Source of the DNA: Edaphochlamys debaryana | Taxonomy: Eukaryota; Chlorophyta; Chlorophyceae; Chlamydomonadales | Assembly (NCBI GenBank): GCA_016858145.1 | Contig: JAEHOE010000053.1 | Location: 248,001 to 312,000, forward strand | Length of the DNA: 64,000 nucleotides | Direction: 5' to 3' | Shown: positions 33,611 to 45,723 of the stretch, in pieces | Position numbering within the stretch: position 1 is the first letter of the stretch | Layout: each line of letters opens with the position of its first letter | Translations under genes and position numbers: made by a program | Notes under the pieces: model-generated | The model's database searches: none | Told to the model about the DNA's origin: nothing | What the model saw: only the letters and a program-made list of their open reading frames with translations

Positions 33611-35559
33611 ATGGAAGACCAAGGCGCTGTAGAGAGCCTTGCTTCCAGCGTCTTGGACCATCCGCTCGTCGTCGCGCGGATAGCCTCCTTCCTGCCTCCG
33701 CCCTTCGTGAGCCTACAGCTCAGGCTGGTCAGCAAGGAGCTCTCGGAGCAGCTGGACCAATATGACACGATCAACGTCGCCAAGGGGATGTCTGGCGAGG
33801 ACTGCATCGCTGCCCTTGCGGTAGCCCGCAGCGAGCTGACGCTGCGGCAGCGGCAGCGCATCCTTGGCGCCGCTGCTGTGTACGGCGATGCGGACGCTCT
33901 TGAGCGCGTGGCGGAGGCAGCGGGCTGCGCACCTGTTCACGCGACCATGGCCGCCGCGGCGCGGGCGGGGCAGCTCGCCTGCTGCCAACGGCTGGTCGAG
34001 ATGGGCTGCCCCGAGGGGGGAGGCCTCGAGGCAGCGGCGTCAGGCGGTCACCGTGAGGTGTGTGAGTGGTTTCTGAGCCGCGGGGCGTCGCCTTACATGG
34101 GCGCTGCGGTGGCGGCTGCCGCGTCAGGCGGTCACGTGGCGCTGATGGACATGCCCTACAGCCGCTTGCCGCAACAGACAGACAAGGCTCGTGTCCTTCA
34201 GGCAGTTGCTCACGGCTGCGACAAGGACACTCTGCAGCGCATGTGTGCCAAGCTGCTCCAGCTGCCGGCGGAGGCTGGCTCGGGGGAGGCCGACCAGGCG
34301 CTCCGTACTCTGGTTGACCTCCGCGCAGAGGCGGCCGCAGCCCCACCCGCGACTGGCAAGACAAGCTAACGTGGCTCCAGGGGGCGAGCGCTGCCCCACC
34401 CGACTCCGCTGCGGTCTGCGAGGCCGCTGCCCGGTGCCCGGGCGCCGAGGCGGTCGCCCGCCTGCAGTGGCTGCAGCAGCGGGGCTACCCAGTGACCCGG
34501 AGCCATGCACACCCGGACTGCGCAGTAATCCAGGTCGGCGCTATCAGTGCCGCGGCGGCCTCGGGCAACATGGAGGCCTTCACCCGGCTTCGCGAGCAGG
34601 GAGCACCGCTGCCGGGGCGACCCGTCACAGTTAAGCTGGAGGGCGACGCCAACGCAGCAAAGTCACTGCGCGATGTCCTGCCCGGTCTCAATGTGGCAGG
34701 CTGCCCTGTATACTACTTCCCCACGGCCCTCCACGCCGCCCAAAGGCGCGACCGCAAGGGGATTGCATGGCTGGTCGAGCGCTTTCCGGCCCAGCCCCCA
34801 CCGGGAATGGCGCCGGCTGACTACTCGGGGGTCCTGAAGCAGGCGGCTTCCGCGGGCAGCGTACAGCTGATGGCGTGGGTCCAGGGTGCGTGCGTTGGGG
34901 GGCGTCGGGGTTTGGAAGCATGCAGCAGCTGTGATAGCCGCATGCACGCAATTCCTGGTCAGCTCCGTGCCCCCCCATATCCTGCGACCACGCAGGCTGG
35001 GGCGGAGTCCTGCACCCCGGCGTGTGGGAGGGGGCCGTCAAGTCTGTCTGCGAGGCGGCGCTTCTCTGGCTGCGGGACAACGGCTGCCCCGCGCCCTCGG
35101 TGGGTGGTACACAAAGGGCGCTTCGCTCTCTCGGCTGTCGCGGTGCTGGCGGCTCAGGGCGTTGCAGGTCTTCTACCATCTCTCTTCTAACTACCTCTCC
35201 ATCTTTCCCTTTCCCTTGCAACTGGTGAAGTGCAAACCCCCACCCCGTTGCGCTCCCGGCCCTTACTGTCCTACGAGGTTGCCCTGTACCAAGACGTCTT
35301 CACACTCCACGCCCTGCTGTACCTCAAGCTGCTCCCGAACTGCAGAACGCGCAGCGCGGCGTATGCGGCAATCCGACCGTGCGCATGGCGCGAAACCGGC
35401 TGTCCCCCGCTGCCCAACCTGAAGCTGCTGCTCAAGCACGCGTTCCTGGCAGAGGGGCTCTGGGACGACGCACACGTGTTGGTGGCGTCCCTGCCCATCA
35501 GGGAGGCGCGCAAGGCCCTGTTCGAATGGCTCAGGCAGGAGTGGGCGCAGGGGGCGTAG
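33611..35559 (+). pseudogene. F-box-like / ankyrin-like repeat protein, copy 2, frameshifted
   Basis: Same exon plan as copy 1: exon 1 33611-34885, exon 2 34996-35099, exon 3 35278-35559. The start MEDQGAVESLASSVLDHPLV aligns with copy 1. At about 34331-34341 the sequence is one base shorter than copy 1 (GCCGCAG against GCCGGCAG). This shifts the frame and gives a stop at 34367-34369, so the uninterrupted product is only 253 residues. Downstream, the copy-1 frame stays open through all three exons to RKALFEWLRQEW. The loss is therefore recent, or it is an assembly error, or the gene makes a short N-terminal protein. The break sits at the edge of the block that is identical between copies. Confidence 0.7.
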
Positions 35560-36286
35560 GGCCATAGCCCATGGAGGTAAGATTTGATGCATGGGTAGGC
35601 AAGGGTAGAGGGTCATCTTGGGGCTTAGGTAACAGCGTTGTGGGGTGAGGGGAGGGATACGCAATGGAGCAAAGACGAGCGGTATGGGGTGGTATTCGTA
35701 TTGGTTTGCGCGAGGGTGCAATGCGCTGGACTGGCAGGGACAGGTCTTGTGGGGTGCGGGGGTTGCGGTGGATGGAGAGGGTCGACCCGCTGCGTTCCCG
35801 TCTTTCCTGGATTGTAGGGTCATGTCCTTACGTGCATCGTGTACAATGGTATATGCCGTCAAAGTCTGATGGCCATGCCGTGCGACTGCTGCGGTTGGCT
35901 GGGCTGGGAAGGGGGGCAAGGCGGGGTCGTCGGTGTGCTACCGCCTGGTCAAGCAGGGGCCAGCAGGGCAGGAGGTGCTGGCGACAATGGAGGAGGTGTG
36001 CGTGGGCTTTGGAGTTTGACATCCGGCAACGTTGAACAGCGAAGTGCAGGCGGGGTGCAGTGCTTTGACGATCATGTGGAGGGGACAAGGGGGCGTCGAG
36101 GGTCGTGGGTTTTGAGGCACGCGCGACCGTGCAAGCGTTCGGCGACGCTCATCGCAACCGTGTGCACAGCAGCTGTATCTATTAATTTATACATAAACGC
36201 CTCACCAGCGTGCTGACCCAATTCACAGCGCAACCTACGTCCACCCATCATAGACGCTGCGTGCTTGGCGCGGATCCCCCCGAACC
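35560..36286. other. Intergenic
   Basis: 3' region of the second F-box/ankyrin-like copy followed by the promoter of the alpha/beta hydrolase. No gene was recognised. Confidence 0.35.
36179..36199 (+). promoter_or_regulatory. AT-rich TATA-like element
   Basis: An unusually AT-rich stretch for this window (ATTAATTTATACATAAAC) lies about 90 bases before the hydrolase start codon, a suitable place for a core promoter element. Confidence 0.4.
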
Positions 36287-38798
36287 ATGCAATCCATGAT
36301 GCTTCAACGTAGCACACGCGTAGCTCCTGGGCAACCTGCTCGGCGGCCTGCGCATCGCGCTTGCGCTTCTGTCGCCACACGCATACGGGCGAGCGCGATG
36401 CCAGCATTCGTGCCAGAGCAAGTGAAGGACATCACGGAGCCAGCGGCGCGCGATATGGCGTCCAGCATCCGCCGGGTGCCCGTGCGCGTGCCATCCATGC
36501 CCGGGGCCCCGACCATCTCCACCGCCTTCGTCGGCCCCTCGCTGGCCGAGCTGGAGCGCTACCCCCGCGATGCCCCCGCTATCGTGCTACTCCACGGCTT
36601 CGACAGCAGCTGCATGGAGTTCCGCCGGCTGTACCCCCTCCTGGCGGAGCAGGCCCCCACCTATGCCCTGGACCTGGTAAGGGAAGCGGCCTAAGGCGGG
36701 GGCGAGATGCAATCCTGTGTGCATCTGGGTTGGGTACGGCAAGCTACGGGGACGCGTGCAGAGAGTTGGGGTGGGGGCGGAGCAGGAAGATGTGATGTGC
36801 GTAGCGGGCCCTGGTGCGCAGTCAGCGCAGGGGGGGGGGGGGCGGTAGGATGGTTGATGCGGTGAGGGTGGTGGGGGCTGTGGAGGAGGCGACGCTCGGG
36901 GGGGCTGAGGCAGGCTGTGGGTGGCGGTGGGTGCGGTGCTGCGAAGTCATAATGAGGCCCAGGCGGCATGAGGAGGTGGGTGTGGTCGGGGGGGAATGTG
37001 ACGGCCACTGGCGGCCTCCAGCGGCATCCTCCTACTAGCTGGACCTAGGGTGAGGAGCCGGCAGGTTCGCCCCTCGACAACCGACCCCGCCCACGCTCCC
37101 CCACTCTTCACCCTCACCTCCTGCCCCACCCCCCTCCTTCCCCCCGCCCAGGTGGGCTGGGGCTTCACCGATCCCTCCCCCTTCGCCGCCGACCCCTCCC
37201 TGGTCATCCGCCCCGAGGACAAGGCCGCCCACATGCGGGCCTTCCTGGAGGCCCACACGGACGGGCGGCCGGTGGTGCTGGTGGGCGCCTCCCTGGGGGG
37301 GGCCAAGGCGCTGGACTTCGCGCACACGTACCCCGAGGTGGGGAGGGCACGGGCCGTGGGGAGGGATGGCCCCTGGGGGCGGTGGGGTGGCGGCCCTGAG
37401 CAGGAGGGGACACGCGGTCGTGGGGTGGGGGCCCTGGCGTACGTTGGGGTCTCGAGGGCCTGGATGCGTCTTGGGGTGGCTGGGCGGATGGCTGGGCAGG
37501 GTACGGGGTGCGGGAAGGACAGGAGTCGCCCAATGCTCTTCCCCATGCCCCTCCATTGACCCCCTCACTCCCAACCGCCCGCCTCTGGCCCCCAGCTGGT
37601 GTCCAAGCTGGTCCTGATCGACGCGCAGGGCTTCATCGATGGCATTGGCCCCATGGCCACCGCCCCCCGCTTCCTGCTCAACCTGGGGGTCAGCGTGCTC
37701 AGGGCGGAGTGGCTGCGCATGGCCGCAAACAAGGTAGGCGTCGGCGGGGGGGAGGGAGGGGGGAAAGGGCGTGTGTGTATGGTGTTGGCGTGGGCACGGT
37801 CGAGGCGGAGTGGCTGCGCATGGTTCCAGGGGGGACGGATGGGAGAAGAGGAACACGGAGACCGTGGGACAGGGGGACAGGGCAGGGAGGGCCACGCCAC
37901 ATGCACTACGACGTCGCCTTGCTGCGACGAAGCCAGTTTCGCACGTGCCCGATAATGTTACCGTATGTCTGACTTCCTAACCTCCATACGTCTCTCCTGC
38001 CCCCTGCGATGCGCTAGAACCGTGTCCTCCTCCCTCTCCTCCTACCCCCCCGACCCAGATGGCCTACTTCGACAAGCCCCGCTTCGCCACTGACGACGCC
38101 ATGCGCGTGGGCCGCCTGCACACGCACCTGCCGGGCTGGCAGGAGGCCAACATCGCGTGGATGCGGTCGGGGGGGTACGCCATCAGCAACAAGATCAGCG
38201 AGGTGGGCGTGGGGGCGGGGTGGGGGGGGGGCTTGGGGAAGAGATTGGGTGTGTGGGAGCGAGGCTTGGGGGCAGGGACTCTTCCACATCAACCGACCCG
38301 CACCGCCGGTGGACCCGCGCAGATCAAGCAGGAGGTGCTGGTGCTGTGGGGCCGCCACGACGAGATCCTGGAGCCCAAGTATGCAGCACAGGTGTGTGGA
38401 CACGGTGGGGGGGGGTTGATGGGGCTCTACAGCGCCTTGTTGCCGTCATACCGGCTCTCAACCCACCTGCAACGGGCACACCACCTGCCCCTATGAGTTC
38501 TCCGCGCAAGTCTCCGCTTTACCCGCGCGCCCCACGTCTCCACCGAGCCGGCCTTTCAACGTCCCCAACCTCGCCCGATCTCCCTCCTTGCCCCACCCTT
38601 TATCCCCACCCATCCTCCCTCCCTCTCCCTCCCTCTCCCTCCCCACTCCAGTTCGAGTCCACGCTCCCCAACGGCCGGCTGCTGTGGGTGGAGGAGTGCG
38701 GCCACTGCGCCCACCTGGAGCAGCCGCAGCTGGCGGCGAGGGAGATCCTGGCCTTTGCGGGAGTGCAGGTGCCACAGACCGCCAACGTCACGGCGTGA
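36287..38798 (+). CDS. Alpha/beta hydrolase, probably plastid-targeted
   Basis: Six exons (36287-36676, 37152-37337, 37596-37733, 38059-38202, 38323-38391, 38652-38798), all split between codons, give 357 residues. Residues 1-40 are rich in Arg, Ala, Ser and Thr with few acids (MQSMMLQRSTRVAPGQPARR), like a chloroplast transit peptide. The fold marks are clear: oxyanion-loop motif LLHGFDSSCMEFRRLYPLL, then DLVGWGFTDPSPF. The nucleophile elbow is GASLGG with Ser177, the likely acid is Asp299 (WGRHDEILEP), and His327 lies in ECGHCAHLEQP, so a full Ser-Asp-His triad is present. VSKLVLIDAQGF follows the elbow as usual. The substrate is unknown; plastid enzymes of this fold act on lipids, chlorophyll derivatives or esters. 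Confidence 0.88.
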
Positions 38799-39556
38799 GC
38801 GCTCGTGCGGTGTGGAAGAGACTCACTGGGTTGAGGGATTGTGGGGTGAGGTTTGTGGGGAGGAAGGTGGTTGTGTGGACTGGTGCTACGGAGGCGGTAA
38901 GGGAGGGGTTAGAAGAACATCAACGAAGCGAAGCGCTTGGTTGTGGTATGGCGTAGGGCGTGCGCCGCAGACTGCGCAAGGACCGGTGTCGGGGTGAGGG
39001 TTTGGCCTGGATTGTGAGCGTCATTGGATTGAGGTCAGGGTGACGAGAGTGGTCGAGGGGCCGCGAGAGCTCCTTGGAGGGGCTGGCAGAGGAGAGCATG
39101 CATGTGACATTATGACAGGAGGAAGGACCCGTTCAGGTGATCAGGTCCGGCGACTTCATACGCTCTGACGGCTCTGGTGAGCGCCAGGCAATTCTGGACA
39201 GGGCAGTTCGCCCGGCATTTCTGGACAAGTCGCCTGGAACAGATGAGGGCTTCCTTACGAATGGGTGAGGAGGAGGGCTTGAGGCTCGGTGACTCGGTGA
39301 GGGACGGTGACGGCATGTAGGGCTTGGGTGGAGGCGGGGCGACCGTGCAGCAGTGGGTACGTGTACTCAGAGAGGGCGGAGCGGGCTCAAGGCGAGCATC
39401 CTAAACCGCCCGCCGCACCAGTCGCCAGCACTCCCACACTTGCTCTAGCACGGCCAAGCCCATGGCCCCGCAAGCCCAACCCCCGCTAAAGCACAATCCA
39501 TGACGAGCCTGCTTCGCACGTGAGCGGGTCTGGGTCACGGCTCAGACCAGAGAAGG
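38799..39556. other. Intergenic, nothing recognised
   Basis: It lies between the hydrolase stop and the MoCo sulfurase start, both plus strand. Short open frames lack domains, and I found no clear TATA box or polyadenylation signal. Confidence 0.35.
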
Positions 39557-42500
39557 ATGCTCGGGGTGCTGCAGAGCTTGATGCCAGGCCGGCTGCGAGG
39601 CCAGCAGCGCGGCGGGGAGCTGTTGGAGCAAAGCCACGAGGATGTTCGCGGCTCAGCGCACTCTGGACCCGAACTGTCTCGGGTAGCAGCCCTTCAGGCA
39701 CCAAATGGAGTTGTAGCTCCTGTCGAGGCTCGTACCTGCGAGCTTGCGTCGGATGCGCGCGACACGCTGCATGGCCTTCTGCTTCCCGCGGAGCTGGCAG
39801 CCGACGAGCAGGAATTCCTAAGTTCCTACGGAAAAAGCTACGGATACGGTGGCAAACTGGAAGAAATTTTGCGGAACGAGTTTGGCCGGCTGCATGGCCA
39901 GGCCTACCTCGACTACGCGGGCGCAGCGCTCTACTCAGAGGCACAGATTCAGGCCTGTGCGGATGACCTCAAAGCCCAGCTGCTGTGCAACCCACACAGG
40001 TGCGCCGGGGTGGCCGTGGGAAGACAGGGTGCGTGCGAGGGGGGGACCCCTGCACGTCCCAGCACGCATATCTCTCGTAGCACACCCCACCTCACCCCAA
40101 CTCACGTAACCGCCACGCCAAGCCCACTGAAAGCCCACCCATTACTGCTACCCTGCTCTTACCGGTCTTGTGTGCTGCCTCCTCGTTTCTGCAGCTCCTC
40201 CCCTATGTCCCCCTCCTGGGAGGCCATGAGCGCGCTGCGCCGTGACACGCTGGCGCTCCTCAACGCGGACGGCCGGGAGTACGACGTCGTACTCACATCG
40301 GGTGCCACGGGGGCTCTACGGCTGGTGCGTACGGCAGCGCGGTGACAGTGCTGGGCGAGGGCTGACCCTGTGGCCTGCGGCCTAAGGCGCGGCGCCGCTG
40401 CGTGCTGCGAGCTCCAGCCGCTGGGCGTCAGGGGCCTGCCAAGTGGCTGTTGCCCTATGGAGGTAGCATGTGATTAGTTCAGCGTGTGTCTTGAGCTTAC
40501 AGATAACTAGGGTGTTGACTTTCAATCAACGGCCCCGGACTGCGCCCGCTCACTCCCTCAGGTGGCCGAGGCCTTCCCCTGGACCCCCGGCGCCAGCACC
40601 CTGGCCCACCCCCCTGCCGTACACAACAGCGTGCTGGGCATGCGGGGCCCCGCGCTGGCGGCGGGAGCTGCCGTACAGCTGGTGCACCTCGCCCATGCAG
40701 CGGCGGCGGCGGGCGAGGCGGCGGCGGCAGGCCTGGAGAGAGGAGCCGGGGCGGCTGCAGACGGTGTGGCGGACGGGCAACGCTGCTGCGGCGATCCCAC
40801 CCGGGCAGTGGCACAGGGCCCCCCTATGGTGTCTCCAGCCTATGAGGCTGCCGCCGCTGCCGCCACTGCCACCGTGACGAGGAACGCCGGTGCGGCCGGC
40901 GGCGGCGGTCCGACTGCCCACGCAAGTGGGCCTGGCCCCGAGGACGGCGTGCCGTACGATGTGCCGTACCACCTGCTGGCGCTGCCCGCGGAGTGCAACT
41001 TCACGGGCGACCGGGAGCCGCTCGCACATGTCGTACGGCACGTGCATCAGCACGGTCTAAAGTACGACAGCACCTCCGCTGCCGCTACATCGTCTGCAGG
41101 CGACGCCGAAGGCATCCGCAGCGGCGGCGCAGGGCAGTGGCTGGTACTGCTAGACGCCGCCAAGGCGTGCAGCACAGCGCCGCCGGACCTGTCTGCCGTA
41201 CCGGCGGACTTTGTCGTACTGTCGTACTACAAGATCTTCGGGCACCCCACGGGCCTGGGCGCACTGGTGGCGCGCAAGGGCGCACTGCAGCTGCTGTCGC
41301 GACACAAGGCGTACTGGGGCGGGGGCACGGTGGAGGTCGCAGTGGCGGACCGGCCGTACCAGGTGAGCTGCTCTGTGATCAGCAGATGCTGGTGGTCACA
41401 CAAACCGTCGGAGCTTGTACGGTCGGCGGCGGCGGCAGTATGGCCTGCGCCGCGAGCTCAACCGCCATGACGTGAGCAGGCGTTGTTACCTTCTGCCCGT
41501 CGAATTGCCGCGCAGGTCCGCCGCCCCGGCCACGCCGGTCTGGAGGACGGCACTCCGGCCTTCACCGCCGCCGCCGCCGCCCGGCACGGCTTCGCCTTTC
41601 TCTCGCGCCTGGGCGGCCCCCGGGCGGTGCACGCCCACGCCTGCGGCCTTGCCCGCTGGCTGGCGGAGCGGTTGGCCGGGCTGCGGCATGCCAACGGAGC
41701 GCCCGTGGCCGTACTGTACGGCAGATGGCCCGCCGCGATCGCGGCCGCCAGAAACGAGGCCTCCGCCAGTAGTGCAGGCAGGGCGGCGGGAGGCGCGGCC
41801 TGCCCTGCTGAAAAGGGGGCCAAGGCTCCAGGGAACGGGGCCACGGGAGCTCATGCCGTACACCGTACGGCGCACGCTGGCGCCGTCAGGGCCGCAACGA
41901 ATGACTCGGGCTCCGACTCGGACGTACGTACGGATGATTACGCATCCGCGGACGAGGCGACTGCATCGGACACGGACGGGCTGGGGAGGGGCCACCGCGG
42001 GGAGCTCGAGGGCGAGGACCAGGAGAGGGCCCCCCTGCACGGCCCCACGCTCGCCTTCAACCTTCAGCGCTCGGATGGGTCCTGGGTGGGGCACGCTGAG
42101 GTGAGCGGGTGTGCAGCGCAGAACCACAGACCGCACGCGCCGCAGCATGGACTGCGACCTGCTTGCCGACCCCACGTACGACAGCCCCTTCCCTTCACGG
42201 ACGGCACCTGGCACCGCCTCGTCCACCCCTCACCCCTCCCCACCTCCACCCCCTCGCCCCTCGCTCCACCCCACCTCCGCTGCGCCCCGTCCCCAGGTGG
42301 CCCGGCTCGCGGCCCTGCACGGGCTGCACGTGCGCAGCGGGTGCTTCTGCAACCCGGGCGCCTGCGCGCAGTGGCTGGGGCTGAGCGCGGAGGAGGCCAT
42401 CGAGCACCACCGGTGGGGCCGGGGGGCAACTGGGCGGCCACGAGAGGGGCTCGGGACGGGAACGGGGCTTTGGGGCCTTCGCTGCGTTGGCGTCGGCTGG

Positions 42501-45054
42501 GTTTGGTACCGGTGCTGTCAACCCCTGCTTGTGCGGTGGACTAGGTAGAGGTGCTCAGAGTCTCTGTGCCGCATACTCCTGTCCCGTCAGGGCTGGCCAC
42601 GTGTGCTGGGACGACCGTGACGTGATGGACGGCAAGCCCACGGGGGCCGTACGCGCCAGCTTCGGGGCAGCTTCCTCGCTCCGCGACGCTGCGGCGCTCC
42701 TGGCCCTGGTGCGGCGCTACTGGCTGGACTCGGGCTCCCCCACCCCGACCTTCGCCGACCCCACCTCTGCCCCTGCCTCAACCGACACCGACCCCACCTC
42801 TGCCGCTGCCTCAGCCGCTGCCGCTGCAGCCGCTCCAGCGAGCCCAGCGGCAGAGGCGGCGGCGGCAGGGGTGGGGTGCGGCAGCGCCGCCGGTGCGGGG
42901 CAGCTGGCCGGAATCTGGCTGTACCCGGTCAAGTCGTGTGCGCCGCAGCGGGTGGCGGCGTGGCCCGTCGGCCCCACGGGTCTGCTGGCGGACCGGGAGT
43001 GGGCGCTGGTGGACGACGGAGGTAGGGCGTGGCCGGGTGGGCCAACTTGGGAGGGAGGAGGCGACCCGCTGCGTGGTGGGAGGGCTGGGGGCTCCGCTGG
43101 GCTTTCAGGGGCCAGGGCCGGGGCTGGAGCCGCTCAGGAAGGCGAAGGTCCAGCCGGGGACTGTGCGAAAGCGCTACCCGACACCTCATAACACGGCCTG
43201 ATTTCGTTGCCTCCGGGCTGCTGTCCTTACCCCAGGCAAGGTCCTCACTCTCAAGCACTGCCCCCGCATGGCCCTGCTGAGGCCCGAGCTGGACCTGGCA
43301 GCAGCCACGCTCACATTTAACGCACCGCACGACGCGCGCGTGCCGCCCCTCGTGCTGCGTGTGCCGCGGTCCTCCCTGGGCCTGGAGGAGCCTGGGGCGG
43401 CGGGCGCAGCGCAGGAGGAGGGCCAGGGCGACGGCGGATCTGTACGGCAGGCCGCGGCGGACGGTGCCGTACAGTCCGTACGGCTCGACGCGGGGCTTAG
43501 GCTGGAGCGGGTGCAGGTGTGCGGCGACACGGTGTGCAGCGATGTGGTGAGTCGGCGGTTGGGAGGGGGCGTGGGGGGTGACGGGGGATGGGAGGAAGAG
43601 GAAACATCCGGAGGAAGTAAAGGGCTTCCAGGCTTCGCATGAGGGCTGCCGAGGGTGCGCTCCAGACAACCGTGCAGTGTTCGCTTGACCTCGTGTCTCC
43701 TGTTAAGTGGCCTGCTCTTTTCCGGATGCTCCTTCACCGCAGGTGGATGCGTGTGCGCTGGGGGCGGCGGGCGGCGAGGAGGGCGTGCGGCGCTGGTTCG
43801 CTGCCGTGCTGGGCGCGCCGTGCCGCATCGTGCAGCAGCGGCCTGGCGCGCGGCGCGTGCGGCGGCCCGGCACGCACCTCACCAAGCGGGGTGGCGGCGG
43901 GGAGGAGGACGGTGGCGGAGGAGGCGGAGGCGAGGCGCCAGGGGGAGGGCCCCAGGCGGGGGCGGCGGTGGGCTTCGCGAATGACGGGCAGTACCTGCTG
44001 GTGACCCAGGTGCGTTTGGGGTTGGGCTGGGGAGTGGCGTCGTCTGATGAAGACGGCTGTTCTTGTGGCACCATCGCTCCCACCGGCACCCGGTGGACGG
44101 GAGCGATCCCCCACTCATCTGCCCTCACCCCGCCCGTGCCCGTGTGCTCCCCAGGCCAGCCTCGTCGACCTGCGCTCCCGCCTGGCCTCAGACAGCGCCG
44201 GCAGTGGTACGGACCACACCGGCACCGGCAGCAGCACCGCTGGGGGCGGCGAGGCCCAGGCCGGGCCCAGGACCAGAGGCGGGGCCCACGGGGCCCAGGG
44301 GCCTGACGGGGAGGACCTGCTGACGCGGCTGCGGCCCAACCTGGTGGTGGAGGGGCCCTGGCTGCCGTACGCCGAGGACGGCTGGCGGGGCGTGCGCGTG
44401 GGGGCGCTGGCGGCGGAGGTGCTGGGCGCCTGCCCCCGCTGCGAGCTGCTGCAGGTGGGGGGGAGGGGGGCAGCTGGCGGGGGAGGAGGCCGGCGGAGAG
44501 GGGGAGGAGGGGCACGGGGGCTGGTATGCATTGCTGGGAGGCTGTTGCAAGGGTCATGCTGGGTGGCCGGCGCACTGGTCCCGGCCTGCACCTTCCCCTA
44601 CTGCCTGTCAAACTGACTTACCCGGCCTCCTCCCTCCTCCCTTGCCTCCTTCCCCCCCGACCGGTGCCGTCCGCCCCCCAGGTGGAACCCCGCTCCGGCC
44701 TCCGCCCTCCACCCTCCTTCCTCCCTCACGACGTCCTTACCTCCTCCTTCCCGTCTCCCCCCCCCCCAGGTGGACCCCCGCTCCGGCCTGCGGGGCGGCT
44801 CCGAGGTGCTCCGGGCGCTGGCGCAGTACCGCCGCAGCCGCACGGGGGGCGGGCGGGTGCAGTTCGGGGTGCTACTGGCGGGGCAGGGGCGGGGGGAGGG
44901 GGGGGAGGTGGTGGTGGAAGGGGAGATGGAGGGGGAGGAGGCCGAGGGGCAGGGGCCGGTCGAGGTGGGGTCGCCCGAGTGGCTGCGGCGGCGGTTTGGG
45001 CGGAGCGTGGTGCTGGAGGTGGGGGACCCGGTGCTGCCCTCAGCATCTGCTTGA
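39557..45054 (+). CDS. MOCOS: Molybdenum cofactor sulfurase
   Basis: Adds the terminal sulfur to the molybdenum cofactor of xanthine-dehydrogenase- and aldehyde-oxidase-type enzymes. Ten exons (39557-39999, 40195-40324, 40562-41362, 41516-42100, 42297-42412, 42591-43021, 43236-43546, 43743-44009, 44155-44454, 44770-45054) give 1,222 residues with matched phases. The N-terminal half is NifS-like: AYLDYAGAALYS, LTSGATGALRL, and the PLP lysine in SYYKIFGHPTGLGALVAR near residue 415. The persulfide-cysteine motif is RSGCFCNPGACAQWLG (Cys669/Cys671). The C-terminal half is a MOSC domain: GIWLYPVKSCAPQRV near residue 795, FANDGQYLLVTQ, LRPNLVVEGPWLPYAEDGW and CPRCELLQVDPRSG. The usual length is 800-900 residues; the excess is Ala/Gly-rich inserts, mainly in exons 3, 4 and 6. 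An upstream decoy acceptor precedes exon 10. N-terminal residues before about 85 are not conserved, so the start is less sure. Confidence 0.92.
44679..44705 (+). repeat. Duplicated acceptor and exon start before MOCOS exon 10
   Basis: CAGGTGGAACCCCGCTCCGG here matches CAGGTGGACCCCCGCTCCGG at 44767-44786, including the splice acceptor and first codons of exon 10. Use of the upstream site would add 89 bases and shift the frame, so the downstream site must be the productive one. Confidence 0.75.
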
Positions 45055-45723
45055 CGGTTCGGAGGGCATAGCGGAGTGTGCATGGAGAGGCAGTAAGCGG
45101 TGTGCTGAGCAGCTTGCTGGGCACTGGAGTTGCGGGTAGCGATACCGGCAGGCGGAAGTGTGCTCAGGCGCTCTTGCTGAGGCTGGCAGGCGTGTGGCGC
45201 GGCAGAGGGCTGAGTTAGGTGTACACAAGCGCTGCTGCTGGGGCTGAGGCTGAGGCGGGTGTGTGCCACAGGCGCACGAGAGTGCTGTCAGGGCGTGGCT
45301 GAGAATTTGCCAGGTGGGAGGTGGGCCTGCGTGCGTCGACGGCTTGCAGGTAGGCAGGATGGCTACACGGACGAGAGGCAGGGACAGGGATTCAGGTAAG
45401 AACTGAGATAACACGTTTGCGTTACAAAAAGCGTGTAAGGCCTCTCTGTTGCTCCTGGTCACTGGGTCCGCGGCACGCGCCAGAGACACCGTCCTGCCAT
45501 CTGCTGTCCCCGCATCCCCCTGCCATCCCTCACGTCCCTCCCCCACGTCCGCTCAAGTCTTCCTCGACGCCGCTCTCTCGCGCACTCAGAGCAGTGAACA
45601 CGAAGTCTCCGACGGAGCACGCTGGCAATCACGTACAAGGCCCGAGCTCGCCTCTCCACGCCGTACGTCGCTCTCGCTTCCAGTCATGGCACGCAGGCCC
45701 CGTCTGCCCCCCGCCCCACAAGC
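45055..45723. other. Convergent 3' region
   Basis: It lies between the stop of MoCo sulfurase (plus) and the stop of the small hydrophilic protein gene (minus), so it should contain two 3' UTRs. No gene or clear polyadenylation signal was seen. Confidence 0.35.

Larger units (their letters stand above)
32160..35559 (+). repeat. Segmental duplication, copy 2
   Basis: Second copy of the unit at about 27818-32015: XRN tail fragment, spacer and F-box/ankyrin-like gene. Identity is uneven. One block of about 320 bases (about 34368-34690 against 30258-30579) is identical, while the flanks carry many substitutions and indels. Confidence 0.8.
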
